Source: CAMDBL01 sp964498125 (GTDB taxonomy: Bacteria; Pseudomonadota; Alphaproteobacteria; Rhizobiales; Hyphomicrobiaceae). From it: a DNA stretch of 64,000 nt. Both the position numbers and the translations under genes were made by a program. Location of the stretch: contig CAZCGE010000121.1 of assembly GCA_964498125.1 (NCBI GenBank), forward strand, positions 62,001 to 126,000, given 5' to 3'. The notes beneath the pieces are model-generated. The model saw only the letters and a list, made by a program, of their open reading frames with translations. It did no database searches and was not told the origin of the DNA. Positions 1-7,504 of the stretch are shown here, in pieces; position 1 is the first letter of the stretch; each line of letters opens with the position of its first letter.

Positions 1-180
1 CTCCTGAGCCATCCCGTGATCTCGGGCTTCATCACGGCCTCTGCAATCCTGCTCGCGACGCTGCTCTTGACGCCGCTCCTTTACTACCTTCCCAACGCTA
101 CGCTTGCTGCCACGATCGTTGTCGCTGTTCTCTCGCTTGTCGATTTTGGCGCAATCAAGCGGGCCTGGGACTACTCGCGG
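1..180 (+). pseudogene. SulP-family anion permease remnant
   Basis: The plus strand encodes two pieces typical of SulP sulfate/anion permeases: a segment reading SHPVISGFITASAIL, and, directly joined to it, one reading LTPLLYYLPNATLA followed by a VLSLVDFGAIKRAW-like helix. In intact SulP proteins these pieces are separated by a long stretch of membrane helices, so an internal deletion has fused them. The reading frame then runs into unrelated sequence after residue about 55 of the fragment. The gene begins before the window, so the N-terminal half is not visible. A sulfate or anion transporter beside sox genes makes sense, but this copy cannot encode a working permease. The family call is from motif recognition; the deletion is inferred from knowledge of family topology. 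Confidence 0.65.
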
Positions 181-189
181 TCGGATTTC

Positions 190-378
190 AGCGCGATGTG
201 CAAGTGCTGGCCTTGCGCTCGACGCGGCCGACGCCGGGCCACGGCAGGTGATAGCCGTCGCCACGCGCAAACGCAGGCTCGACATGCTGGCAACCGACAA
301 GATCCCGTTGCTCGGCTACCACCTGCCGTGGCCACCGCACCGAGCGTGGCGGCCCCGGCAAGAACGCTCCGACGGGTG
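190..378. pseudogene. Metallo-beta-lactamase-fold gene debris, partly inverted
   Basis: On the plus strand, 275-345 encodes RLDMLATDKIPLLGYHLPWP, which resembles the C-terminal part of periplasmic MBL-fold hydrolases common near sox genes. The expected continuation, GVGRVERK, is absent there. It is found on the minus strand at about 190-260, again preceded by GYHLPWP. The two GYHLPWP copies face each other, so the end of the gene seems to have flipped around a short inverted repeat. No open frame covers the whole. I read this as the 3' end of a dead gene. Confidence 0.5.
239..331. repeat. Short inverted repeat bounding an inverted gene segment
   Basis: CCACGGCAGGTGATAGC at 239-255 is the reverse complement, with one mismatch, of GCTACCACCTGCCGTGG at 315-331. 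Both copies encode the YHLPWP motif of the MBL-fold debris, so the repeat is made of coding sequence and probably marks the edge of a local inversion. Confidence 0.6.
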
Positions 379-411
379 ATGGCATCGCTTGCAGGGCGTC
401 GTTGCCTCATC

Positions 412-927
412 TCAGCCGACCTTGACGTAGCCGAAGCCCTTGGCCTGCAGCTCGCCGAGCGACGCCACGCCCGAGGGCACGAGCTTGATGAAATTTTCGG
501 TTTTCGCCTTGGCTGGATCGATCTTGTTGCGCTTGAACGTGATCTGGCACAGGTAGACTTCGACGCCCAGCTTGGCGAGGCCCTCGTAGCGCTCGAACAG
601 CGCCGGGGTGGGCGCGTCCTTGACCCACGGCGTGCCCTCGAAATTGTCGAGGAATGGCTTGATGCCCTGGCCGTGTGCCACGACCACGATCTTGGCCTTG
701 AACGGATCGTAGTCATAAACCGACAGATGATTGTCGATGTTGGTGATCATCTGGCCGATGCGGCCGGGATCGCCGAAATCGCAATGATAGACGCAGGCGA
801 TGTCGGTGTCCTTCTTGACCGTCTTGAGGTCGAGAACCTGTGCCTGCGCGCCGGCGGCCTGGGCTGCGAGCGCTCCGCCGGCAACGGCGAGACCGGTCAA
901 TACGTCACGTCGAGCGATGTCGGTCAC
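412..927 (-). CDS. DsrE-family protein with Tat signal
   Basis: The 171-residue protein opens with a twin-arginine signal (ARRDVLTGLAVAGGALAA) and an Ala-rich cleavage region, so it is probably exported folded to the periplasm. The mature part has the DsrE/DsrF-like alpha/beta fold pattern: a first strand before DIACVYHCDFGDPGRIGQMI, the central KIVVVAHGQGIKPF and the later GVEVYLCQITFKRNKI with a Cys where sulfur-carrying relatives have one. DsrE-like proteins bind or pass sulfane sulfur or act as structural partners. It lies 72 bp downstream of soxB on the same strand and probably belongs to that operon, although a perfect palindrome occupies the gap. Its exact role in Sox metabolism is unknown. 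Confidence 0.8.
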   Translation of the reverse strand: MTDIARRDVLTGLAVAGGALAAQAAGAQAQVLDLKTVKKDTDIACVYHCDFGDPGRIGQMITNIDNHLSVYDYDPFKAKIVVVAHGQGIKPFLDNFEGTPWVKDAPTPALFERYEGLAKLGVEVYLCQITFKRNKIDPAKAKTENFIKLVPSGVASLGELQAKGFGYVKVG

Positions 928-951
928 GAGATTCCTCCGTATCTATTCTCA

Positions 952-985
952 GAGCGGGGTCAGACCCATGGGTCTGACCCCGCTC
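952..985. repeat. 34-bp perfect GGGGTCAGACCC palindrome, copy 1
   Basis: A perfect palindrome centred on CCATGG has 17-base arms containing GCGGGGTCAGACCC. It sits between soxB and the DsrE gene, which point the same way. It is one of five full copies in the window. If transcribed it would form a very stable hairpin, so it could weaken expression of the downstream DsrE gene or protect the soxB 3' end. Confidence 0.9.
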
Positions 986-999
986 AGCCGATCCGCATC

Positions 1000-2694
1000 C
1001 TACATTGCGCCCAGGATCTTGACGCTGTCGAGCGCCTTGGCGCTGACGACTTTCTTTGCCGTGATGTGCCTGGCGACGACATCCCAGATCGGCGGGCCTT
1101 CGGTTCCCTGGTTCACGCTGGCCCAGCCGGCCACGACGTAATCCTTGCCGGCGTCGAGCGGCTTGCCCGACTTTATCAGCGCCAGGTTCGAGATGCGGCT
1201 GCCGACGCGCTTTGAGATGTCGATCGTATAGCCGAGGCCGCCGGTGCGGACCATGTCGCCGCCCTGCTGGTAGTAGGGATCCGGGTGGAAAATGTTATCG
1301 GCGACATCCTCCAGGATCTCCTTGAGCCGCGCTCCGCTCATGGTCATACGGTAGCAGGCCGGATAGGTCATCGCCGTGCCGTTGGTGATGTCCTCGAAGG
1401 TGATGTCCTGGCCGGGGAGAACGCTGGTCCCCCAGCGGATGCCCGGTGACAGCGCGATCTCGGCGTCGCGCTCCGTCAGGATGGCATCGCATATGACATT
1501 GTCGAGCGTACCATCGAAGTTGCCGCGGCGATAAAGCAGGCTGTCCGTCTTGCCGAGAACGCGAGTCAGGTCCTTCTCGTAGGGGGCGCGGTGCCTGGCA
1601 ATCAACGCCGCCATCTCGGCATCGGGCTCGATGGCATCGGAGAACACCGGGATCAGCCGGTAGCGGAAGCCCTTGATCGCCTTGCCCTGAACATCGAGAT
1701 CGAGGCGCGAGACGAATTTGCCGTGCGAGCCCGAGGCGACCATCAGCGTAGTGCCGACTTTCGTCACCTGCGGCACGGCATCGTGGGTGTGGCCGGTCAG
1801 GACCACGTCGATGCCCGGCACCTCCTGCACCAGCTTGCGGTCGAGATCGAAGCCGTTGTGCGACAGCAGCACCACGAGATCGGCGCCCTTCGCCTTGACT
1901 TCAGCGACCTCCTCGCGCAGCTCCTTCTCGCGGATGCCAAATGTCCACTTCGGGAACATCCAGCGTGGGTTGGCGATCGGCGTGAACGGCAGCGCCTGGC
2001 CGATGACGGCGATCTTGACGCCACCGCGCTCGAACATCTTCGAGCCTTCGAACACCTTGTCCTCGAACTCGCTGTCACGGATGTTCTGCGCCAGGAACGG
2101 GAACGGCAGCTTGTCGACGATCTCCTTGACACGCGCCTCGCCGAGAGTGAACTCCCAGTGCCCCGTCATTGCGTCGGGCTTCAGCAGGTTCATGGCATCG
2201 ACCATGTCCTGGCCCTTGGTCTGCAGCGAGGTCCAGCTGTTGGTCCAGGTATCGCCGCCGTCGAGCAGCAGCATGCGGTCGCCGCGCGCGGCACGGATCG
2301 ACTTGACGATCGTGGCGATGCGATCCAGCCCGCCCATGCGGCCGTAGGTCTTGGCCAGCTCGGCAAAATCATCGAAGGTGTGTGCGTGGGCTTCGGCAGA
2401 CTTGTCGGCGAGATTGAAGGCCTTGCGCAGGTCCGCGCCGACCAGATGTGGTACGATGCCCTTCGCGGTGCCGACGCCGATATTGACCGACGGCTCGCGG
2501 AAATAGAGCGGCATGAGCTGGGCATGGATGTCGGTGACGTGGACCAGTGTGACATTGCCGAGGGGCTCGAAGGCCAGGAGCTGCTCCTGGGACAAGCGCC
2601 CTTGCGCCGCAAGGTGTCGCAAGGGTAGGCCTGCGCCAGTGCAAAGTGTGCCGGCAGCGATCGTTGCCGTCAGGAAATCACGTCGTGTGACCAC
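1000..2694 (-). CDS. soxB: SoxB, thiosulfohydrolase
   Basis: SoxB is the dimanganese hydrolase that releases sulfate from the SoxYZ-bound S-thiosulfonate in periplasmic thiosulfate oxidation. The protein has a Tat signal (TRRDFLTATIAAG) and a metallophosphatase domain with VTDIHAQL, DGGDTW, GHWEFTLG, LLSHNGFDLD and GHTHDAVPQ metal-site motifs. A 5'-nucleotidase C-terminal domain follows. I chose the GTG at 2694 because GGAGG lies 8 bases upstream and the protein then starts just before the Tat motif, giving 564 residues, normal for SoxB. An in-frame start 29 codons upstream is possible but adds no recognisable signal. It forms a leftward block with soxY and soxZ. Confidence 0.95.
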   Translation of the reverse strand: MVTRRDFLTATIAAGTLCTGAGLPLRHLAAQGRLSQEQLLAFEPLGNVTLVHVTDIHAQLMPLYFREPSVNIGVGTAKGIVPHLVGADLRKAFNLADKSAEAHAHTFDDFAELAKTYGRMGGLDRIATIVKSIRAARGDRMLLLDGGDTWTNSWTSLQTKGQDMVDAMNLLKPDAMTGHWEFTLGEARVKEIVDKLPFPFLAQNIRDSEFEDKVFEGSKMFERGGVKIAVIGQALPFTPIANPRWMFPKWTFGIREKELREEVAEVKAKGADLVVLLSHNGFDLDRKLVQEVPGIDVVLTGHTHDAVPQVTKVGTTLMVASGSHGKFVSRLDLDVQGKAIKGFRYRLIPVFSDAIEPDAEMAALIARHRAPYEKDLTRVLGKTDSLLYRRGNFDGTLDNVICDAILTERDAEIALSPGIRWGTSVLPGQDITFEDITNGTAMTYPACYRMTMSGARLKEILEDVADNIFHPDPYYQQGGDMVRTGGLGYTIDISKRVGSRISNLALIKSGKPLDAGKDYVVAGWASVNQGTEGPPIWDVVARHITAKKVVSAKALDSVKILGAM

Positions 2695-2841
2695 TAAAAC
2701 GCCTCCGTGGCGTGTGCGATTGGCCGCACCCTTATTTCTCCCTCCGATGGCCGCGTCAGGGCCGGAGAGATTCTCTTGCAAGCATTCGTTGAAGCGGCGC
2801 GGGTAATAATCGAACCCAACGGAACCGGGTCCGCCTCCAGA

Positions 2842-3168
2842 TCACGCGACGGTGACCTTGTGCTCCGACTTGTAGATCGAGCCGTCGTCGTCGTGCCACG
2901 AGAACTCGAAAATGCCCGTCTCCGGCACGCGAACGAAGAACGCATGGTAGGGATTGGCCGCGACCGCTGAATGCCAGTCGGCCTTCATGATCTCCTTGCC
3001 GTTGAACTTGGCCACGAACTGCTTGATGATCTTGCGCGGAACGAGCTTGCCGCTCGAATCCTTGCGCAGTCCTGTCTCCATCTCGTGACTGATGAGGGTC
3101 TTGACCTCGATCACCTCGCCGGCCTTGGCGGTGGCGGGCATTCTCACGCGGGGGGTTGGGGTCGCCAT
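2842..3168 (-). CDS. soxZ: SoxZ, sulfur-carrier subunit
   Basis: SoxZ pairs with SoxY to form the periplasmic carrier on which thiosulfate sulfur is oxidised. The 108-residue protein has the family pattern: RVRMPATAKAGEVIEVKTLISHEMETGLR, then FNGKEIMKADWHSAVAANPYHAFFVRVP and a closing FSWHDDDG strand. There is no signal peptide, as expected, since SoxZ travels with the Tat-exported SoxY. The ATG at 3168 gives the usual length; the longer frame adds 18 residues foreign to the family. GAGG lies 11 bases upstream. The 147-bp gap to soxB is rather long for an operon but holds no gene. Confidence 0.95.
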   Translation of the reverse strand: MATPTPRVRMPATAKAGEVIEVKTLISHEMETGLRKDSSGKLVPRKIIKQFVAKFNGKEIMKADWHSAVAANPYHAFFVRVPETGIFEFSWHDDDGSIYKSEHKVTVA

Positions 3169-3238
3169 GATGTGATGAACCTCGTCGAAAAGTCTGACTG
3201 TGATGGGCTTCGCGTCAGGCACAGCTTGCGGGCGAGCT

Positions 3239-3721
3239 CTAGCCGCCGCAGCCGCCGATCGTGACCTTCACTTCCTTTTTGGCCGTGTACAGCTTGCCGT
3301 CCGACATCTCGGCGACCGCGATGATGCTCTGGGTCTGCGCCAGCCGGATGCGGACCTGCGCCGACGCCTTCGGGCTCAGCGGCGTGAAGTGGAAATTGGC
3401 CACCTGCGGGTTCGGATTGCCGTCGGCGAAGAAGTGCACCGATTTGACGTAGTCCTTCTCCGTCATCGGGCTCTCGACCTCGAAGTTCATGGGCACCACG
3501 AGGCCGTTCTCGGCAATCGTGGGCAGGTCGAGCTTGATCTTGCCGGCGGCAATTGCCTTGTCGCCGTAGAGCTTCTTGATCTCGGCCACCACGTCGTCGG
3601 GCTTCGCCAGCACGAGTGTTGGCACCACCGCTACGGCCACTGCCGCCGATGCTGTCGCGGCCATGAACTCGCGACGGGCCATGCCCGCCCCGCCAGAATG
3701 TGACCCGAGAATGCTCGCCAT
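3239..3721 (-). CDS. soxY: SoxY, covalent sulfur carrier
   Basis: SoxY carries sulfur intermediates on the Cys of a flexible C-terminal GGCGG tail, which is intact here as the last five residues. A Tat signal (ARREFMAATASAAVAVAVVP) precedes an Ig-like domain with the family stretches IKLDLPTIAENGLVVP and FFADGNPNPQVANFHF. The start at 3721 has GGGAG just upstream and gives 160 residues; an internal ATG at 3682 would still keep the Tat motif. The gene diverges from soxA across about 190 bp that probably holds both promoters. All carrier-cycle elements visible in this protein look functional, unlike soxA. Confidence 0.95.
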   Translation of the reverse strand: MASILGSHSGGAGMARREFMAATASAAVAVAVVPTLVLAKPDDVVAEIKKLYGDKAIAAGKIKLDLPTIAENGLVVPMNFEVESPMTEKDYVKSVHFFADGNPNPQVANFHFTPLSPKASAQVRIRLAQTQSIIAVAEMSDGKLYTAKKEVKVTIGGCGG

Positions 3722-3782
3722 CTCCGTCTCCCTGAGTTGCCTCCGCCGGCGCCATCATCACGGGCGCCCAGGATCAATCCAT

Positions 3783-3795
3783 TAGCATATTGCTA
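3783..3795. promoter_or_regulatory. Candidate operator between soxY and soxA
   Basis: TAGCATATTGCTA is a 13-base inverted repeat (TAGCA-TAT-TGCTA) in the only AT-rich part of the divergent soxY-soxA intergenic region. ArsR-family persulfide sensors, such as the one at 5863, bind AT-rich dyads in sulfur-gene promoters, so it is a reasonable site for autogenous control. There is no direct evidence of binding. Confidence 0.35.
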
Positions 3796-3912
3796 TTCAT
3801 TGTTGCAGCACCCTCCATGATGCGGCATGATCATATCGACGTGAGGCGCCGGGATCATCCGTTTCATCGATCTCGGAGAGACTTGACGCGGACACATCGT
3901 GTGGAGGGAAGT

Positions 3913-4755
3913 ATGCGAGGAGGACTTACGCTCGCGAGCTGTGCCGTGATCGTCGCGGTCTCGGCCTCGGCTGCCTTGGCCCCAACTGCCTGGGCCCAAG
4001 CTCCGGCAACCGACAGCGAGAAGGAGATCGAGCGCTATCGCGAGATGATCAGCGACCCCATGTCGAACCCGGGCTTCCTGAATGTCGACCGTGGCGAGGC
4101 GCTGTGGAAGCTGGCGCGCGGTGCGAAGAGCGTCAGCCTGGAGAAATGCGATCTCGGCGAAGGGCCCGGTAAGCTGGAGGGCGCCTACGCCAAGCTGCCG
4201 CGCCATTTCAAGGATGCGGACCGCGTGATGGACGTCGAGCAGCGGCTGCACTGGTGCATGGTGAATCTGCAGGGGCTCGACACCGCCGATGTCGTCAAGC
4301 GCCGGTTCGGCGCGCCGGGGCGCACTTCTGACATGGAGGATCTGGTCGCCTTCATCGCCAACAAGTCGAGCGGCATGAAGCTCGCCACGCCCGTCCAGCA
4401 TCCCAAGGAGCAGGAGATGTACGCGGTCGGCGAGGCCTTTTTCTTTCGCTGGGGCGGCACGTGGGATTTCTCCTGCGCGACCTGCCATTCCTAGGACGGC
4501 AAGCGCATCCGCCTGCAAGGCCTGCCCAACCTGTCGAAGCCCGGCCGGCAGTCCCAGGAAACGATGGGCTCCTGGCCCACATATCGCGTGTCGCAGAGCC
4601 AGGTGCGCACGATGCAGCACCGCCTCTACGACTGCTTCCGCCAGATGCGCTGGCCGGCGCCGGATTATCTCTCCGACGGGCTGACAGCGCTCACAGTGTA
4701 TCTCAACAAGAACGCCGAGGGGGCCGAGATCCAAGTGCCCTCGATCAAGCGCTGA
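3913..4755 (+). pseudogene. soxA: soxA with in-frame amber stop at codon 194
   Basis: SoxA is the c-type cytochrome that, with SoxX, couples thiosulfate to the SoxY cysteine. The frame starts at ATG 3913 behind GGAGGG, encodes a Sec signal ending near WAQA, and follows the mono-haem SoxA pattern (MISDPMSNPGFLNVDRGEAL, then the haem motif CATCH at codons 188-192). Codon 193 is Ser and codon 194 is TAG (4492-4494). The same frame then continues unbroken for 86 codons with typical C-terminal SoxA sequence (DGKRIRLQGLPNL, then RLYDCFRQMRWP) to TGA at 4755. The truncated product loses Cys241, the active-site haem-ligand Cys of the family. Codon use and reading frame are otherwise undamaged, so the lesion is recent, a sequencing error, or suppressed. 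Confidence 0.85.
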
Positions 4756-4769
4756 CGGGAGGACGAGAC

Positions 4770-5396
4770 ATGAGAACGAAGATCATCGCACCCGGTGTCG
4801 CCCTCGTTGCCGCTGCCTGCGTCGCGGCGGTCGCTGTCGCCCAGCAAACGCCGAAGGCCGACCCGGCTACCGTCGACAAATACGTCCAGGCCACGTTCAA
4901 GGGCGCCCCTGCCGAATGGCAGAAGCGGATCGAGCAGGACGAGGCGCAGCGGCTGTGCTCGGAGTACAAGAACCAGCTGCCGACGGCGCTGTTCCAGAAG
5001 GTGCTCGCGAGCCAGAAGGCATCCGTCGTGCTCCCCGCCGATGGCAAGGTGATCGGCAATTGGAAGGAAGGCGCAAAGATCGCGCAGAACGGCCGCGGCG
5101 GCCAGTTCTCCGATGCGCCCGGCGAGGCCGGCGGCGGCAACTGCTATGCCTGCCACCAGCTATCGAAGGCCGAGGTGAGCTACGGCACGATGGGGCCCTC
5201 GCTCAACGAGTACGGCAAGATTCGCAAGTTCTCCGCTGAGGACGCCAAGGCTGCCTACGCCAAGATCTACAACGCGCAGTCGGTGATGCCGTGCTCCAAC
5301 ATGCCGCGCTACGGGCTCACCAAGGCGTTGTCCGAGCAGCAGATCAAAGACGCGGTGGCCTACCTGTTCGATCCCGAAAGCCCCGTCAACAAGTAG
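4770..5396 (+). CDS. soxX: SoxX, cytochrome c subunit of SoxXA
   Basis: SoxX is the small cytochrome partner of SoxA. The 208-residue protein has a Sec signal (IIAPGVALVAAACVAAVAVAQQ), a single CYACH haem motif followed by GTMGPSLNEYGK, and a C-terminal MPCSNMPRYG with the usual axial Met. The extended N-terminal region (residues about 25-110, with DEAQRLCSEYKNQ) is found in longer SoxX forms. It starts 14 bases after the soxA stop with GGGAGGA upstream. Gene order soxA-soxX is the reverse of the common soxXA order. Its frame is intact and ends in TAG, showing that TAG is a normal stop here. Confidence 0.92.
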   Translation: MRTKIIAPGVALVAAACVAAVAVAQQTPKADPATVDKYVQATFKGAPAEWQKRIEQDEAQRLCSEYKNQLPTALFQKVLASQKASVVLPADGKVIGNWKEGAKIAQNGRGGQFSDAPGEAGGGNCYACHQLSKAEVSYGTMGPSLNEYGKIRKFSAEDAKAAYAKIYNAQSVMPCSNMPRYGLTKALSEQQIKDAVAYLFDPESPVNK

Positions 5397-5407
5397 CGGA
5401 ACCGTCC

Positions 5408-5866
5408 ATGACCGTTGGCCTTGATCAGCGACGATCGTCGTTTCGACTGCTGGCGGCGACGCTGGTCGTTGCGCTCGGGGCCGCGTTGTTCCCGGTGGCA
5501 TCGTTCGCTCAGTCGGCCGAGCTTCTCATGTTCGAGGAGCGCGGCTGCCCCTGGTGCCGCCGTTGGCGCGCGGAGGTAGGGCCCGGCTATCCGCATTCTC
5601 CCGAGGGCAAGCGCGCACCACTGCGCGTCGTCGACATTGCGGGCTCGCGGCCGGCCGGCATCGAACTGGCAACGGCGGTTCGTTTCAGTCCGACTTTCGT
5701 GCTCGTTCTCGACGGTCGCGAGGTCGGCCGTATCACCGGCTATCCAGGCGCCGACTTCTTCTGGGGCCAACTCGAGGGGTTGCTGAAAAACACGCAGCTG
5801 GCGCCGACAGCGGTGCAACAACAAGCTGGGGTGGATATCCTGAACAAGACGAGAGAAGCGCCATGA
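5408..5866 (+). CDS. soxS: SoxS-like periplasmic thioredoxin
   Basis: This 152-residue protein has an N-terminal signal segment (residues about 12-34) and a thioredoxin fold with CPWC at residues 47-50 (EERGCPWCRRW). SoxS-type thioredoxins reduce and reactivate SoxYZ that has become blocked at its carrier cysteine. The cis-Pro element appears as FSPTFVLVLDG, and GRITGYPGADFFWGQL is typical of this group. It lies 11 bases after soxX and overlaps the next gene by 4 bp, so it is part of the soxAX operon. Assignment to SoxS rather than another TlpA/DsbE-like protein rests on the context and size. Confidence 0.8.
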   Translation: MTVGLDQRRSSFRLLAATLVVALGAALFPVASFAQSAELLMFEERGCPWCRRWRAEVGPGYPHSPEGKRAPLRVVDIAGSRPAGIELATAVRFSPTFVLVLDGREVGRITGYPGADFFWGQLEGLLKNTQLAPTAVQQQAGVDILNKTREAP

Positions 5867-6219
5867 GCAGCATTCTTGGGCAGGACGTGCTCGACGCACT
5901 GCAGAGCGACGCGGAGGCTTCGCCCGAGCTGAAGCGGTTGTGCGCGAAGGCCCGCAAGGCCAGCGAGTTCCTCAAGGCGCTCGCCCACGAGAACCGGCTG
6001 CTGATTCTGTGCATTCTGGCGGAGCGCGAACGGTCCGTGATGGAACTCGAGGAGCTGCTGTCGCTGAGCCAGCCGACCGTTTCACAACAACTGGCGCGGT
6101 TGCGCCTCGATGGCCTCGTCGAGACGCGGCGGGACGGACGCACCGTCTATTACAGCCTGGCCGACGAGGCGACGCGCAATTTTATCCAAGCGGTCTACGA
6201 CAAGTTCTGCCGCGAATAG
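5863..6219 (+). CDS. ArsR-family persulfide-sensing repressor (SoxR/BigR/SqrR type)
   Basis: This is a 118-residue winged-helix repressor. The HTH reads SVMELEELLSLSQPTVSQQLARL and the wing VETRRDGRTVYYSL. Two cysteines, C50 (RLLILC) and C116 (YDKFC), match the pair that forms a polysulfide bridge in BigR and SqrR and releases DNA when sulfane sulfur is present. C27 is an extra one. The metal-binding CVC motif of ArsR/SmtB is missing. ATGA overlap with the soxS stop indicates translational coupling, so the regulator is probably autoregulated with the sox genes it controls. Confidence 0.85.
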   Translation: MSSILGQDVLDALQSDAEASPELKRLCAKARKASEFLKALAHENRLLILCILAERERSVMELEELLSLSQPTVSQQLARLRLDGLVETRRDGRTVYYSLADEATRNFIQAVYDKFCRE

Positions 6220-6282
6220 CCTTTCCCGCAGTAGAATTGGAACGACGGCACTGCTGCCTTCTGCCGTGGCAAGGATCATCGT

Positions 6283-7347
6283 ATGTGGCTGCTGATCGGA
6301 GGCTTTCTCTGCGGCATTGCTGCTGGCGCCGCCGCGCGCTACGGCCGCATCTGCTCGATGAGCGCAATCGAGGACGCTTTGATTGCCAAGGATTTCCGCG
6401 CCGCCAAGGCCTGGGGACTGGCGCTCGCCGTGGCAATCCTCTCGACGCAGGTCATGGCGCTCGTGTGGGCCTTCGATCTCAAGGCGAGTGTCTACACGAC
6501 CGGACACCTCGATCTGCTGGGTGCGCTCCTCGGCGGACTGATGTTCGGGTTCGGCATGGCGATGGTTGGTACCTGCAGCTTCGGCCTGCTGGTCAGAGCC
6601 GGCAGCGGCGACATGCGAGCCATCGTATCTGCGGCCGTCGTTGGCATAGCAGCCTTCGCATTCACGGCTGGCGTTCTGTCGCCGCTCAGGATGCAACTGG
6701 CAGGCTTGCTTACCGTCGACCTGGCGCCGCGCGGTGGACCATTGATCCCTGGGTTGCTCGCCCCGCTCGCGGGAACATCGGAACAGCTCCTAGCCTTGAG
6801 CCTGGCCGGCGCGATCGCAGTGCTGCTGGCAGGAACCGCCCTTGCCGACAGGCGCCTGCGCAAGCGTCCGCGCCTGTTGCTGGCCGCGGTCGCGCTTGGC
6901 GCAGCTTTTGCCGCGGGCTGGGCTGTTACCGCATTTTCTGTCGACAGAATGGAGACGAGGCGGCTCGAAAGTCTGTCGTTTGTCGCTCCCGTGGGCCGCC
7001 TGCTGCTCCAGGTCATGACCGACTCGCTGAAGGATGTGGGCTTCGGCGTCGCCTCCGTCGCGGGCGTCTTTGCGGGCGCGCTGATAACAGCCGTTCTCAA
7101 GGACGAGATCCGGCGAGAGGCGTTCGACGACGTGCGCGAGATGCGCCGGCATATGCTCGGTGCCGTGCTGATGGGTTGCGGTGGCGTCCTCGCACGCGGC
7201 TGCACGATCGGTCAGGGCATGAGCGCCGCTAGCGCGCTCGCAATATCCGCACCGCTTGTCGTTCTCGGCGTGGTGCTCGGTGCCAAGATAGGCCTGTCAT
7301 TGTTGCTCGAAGGCCGCGCCCTCTGGCGGATGGGCGCGAACGGCTGA
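6283..7347 (+). CDS. YeeE/YedE-family thiosulfate/sulfur transporter (SoxT-like)
   Basis: The 354-residue protein is nearly all hydrophobic, with about nine or ten membrane segments and short loops. It shows the three conserved Cys motifs of the YeeE/TsuA family: GRICSM at residue 24, VGTCSFG at residue 98, and RGCTIGQG near residue 310. In the bacterial thiosulfate importer TsuA these cysteines line the pathway. Proteins of this type in sox operons are called SoxT and are thought to move sulfur compounds into the cytosol, possibly to feed the intracellular sensor encoded just upstream. It starts 63 bp after the regulator, with no clear terminator between them. Confidence 0.85.
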   Translation: MWLLIGGFLCGIAAGAAARYGRICSMSAIEDALIAKDFRAAKAWGLALAVAILSTQVMALVWAFDLKASVYTTGHLDLLGALLGGLMFGFGMAMVGTCSFGLLVRAGSGDMRAIVSAAVVGIAAFAFTAGVLSPLRMQLAGLLTVDLAPRGGPLIPGLLAPLAGTSEQLLALSLAGAIAVLLAGTALADRRLRKRPRLLLAAVALGAAFAAGWAVTAFSVDRMETRRLESLSFVAPVGRLLLQVMTDSLKDVGFGVASVAGVFAGALITAVLKDEIRREAFDDVREMRRHMLGAVLMGCGGVLARGCTIGQGMSAASALAISAPLVVLGVVLGAKIGLSLLLEGRALWRMGANG

Positions 7348-7504
7348 CAGATCGCGGGCGGGAGCATCGAATGCGGGATCGTGAGCAGCGGCTCGTGCCG
7401 CGGGTTGTGGCCGCGAGCCTGCATCTTTCTCGGTTGCCGGCAAGTTGGTAAGTTGGATGCCAAGGCGGTCGCGCTGGGACAGATCGAGCGGGAAGGCGAA
7501 AGTC

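Noticed and set aside
4492..4494. TAG in soxA as genome-wide codon reassignment or pyrrolysine
   Set aside because: soxX, tyrS, anmK and the bactofilin gene all end properly at TAG, and there is no pyl gene or special context in the window.
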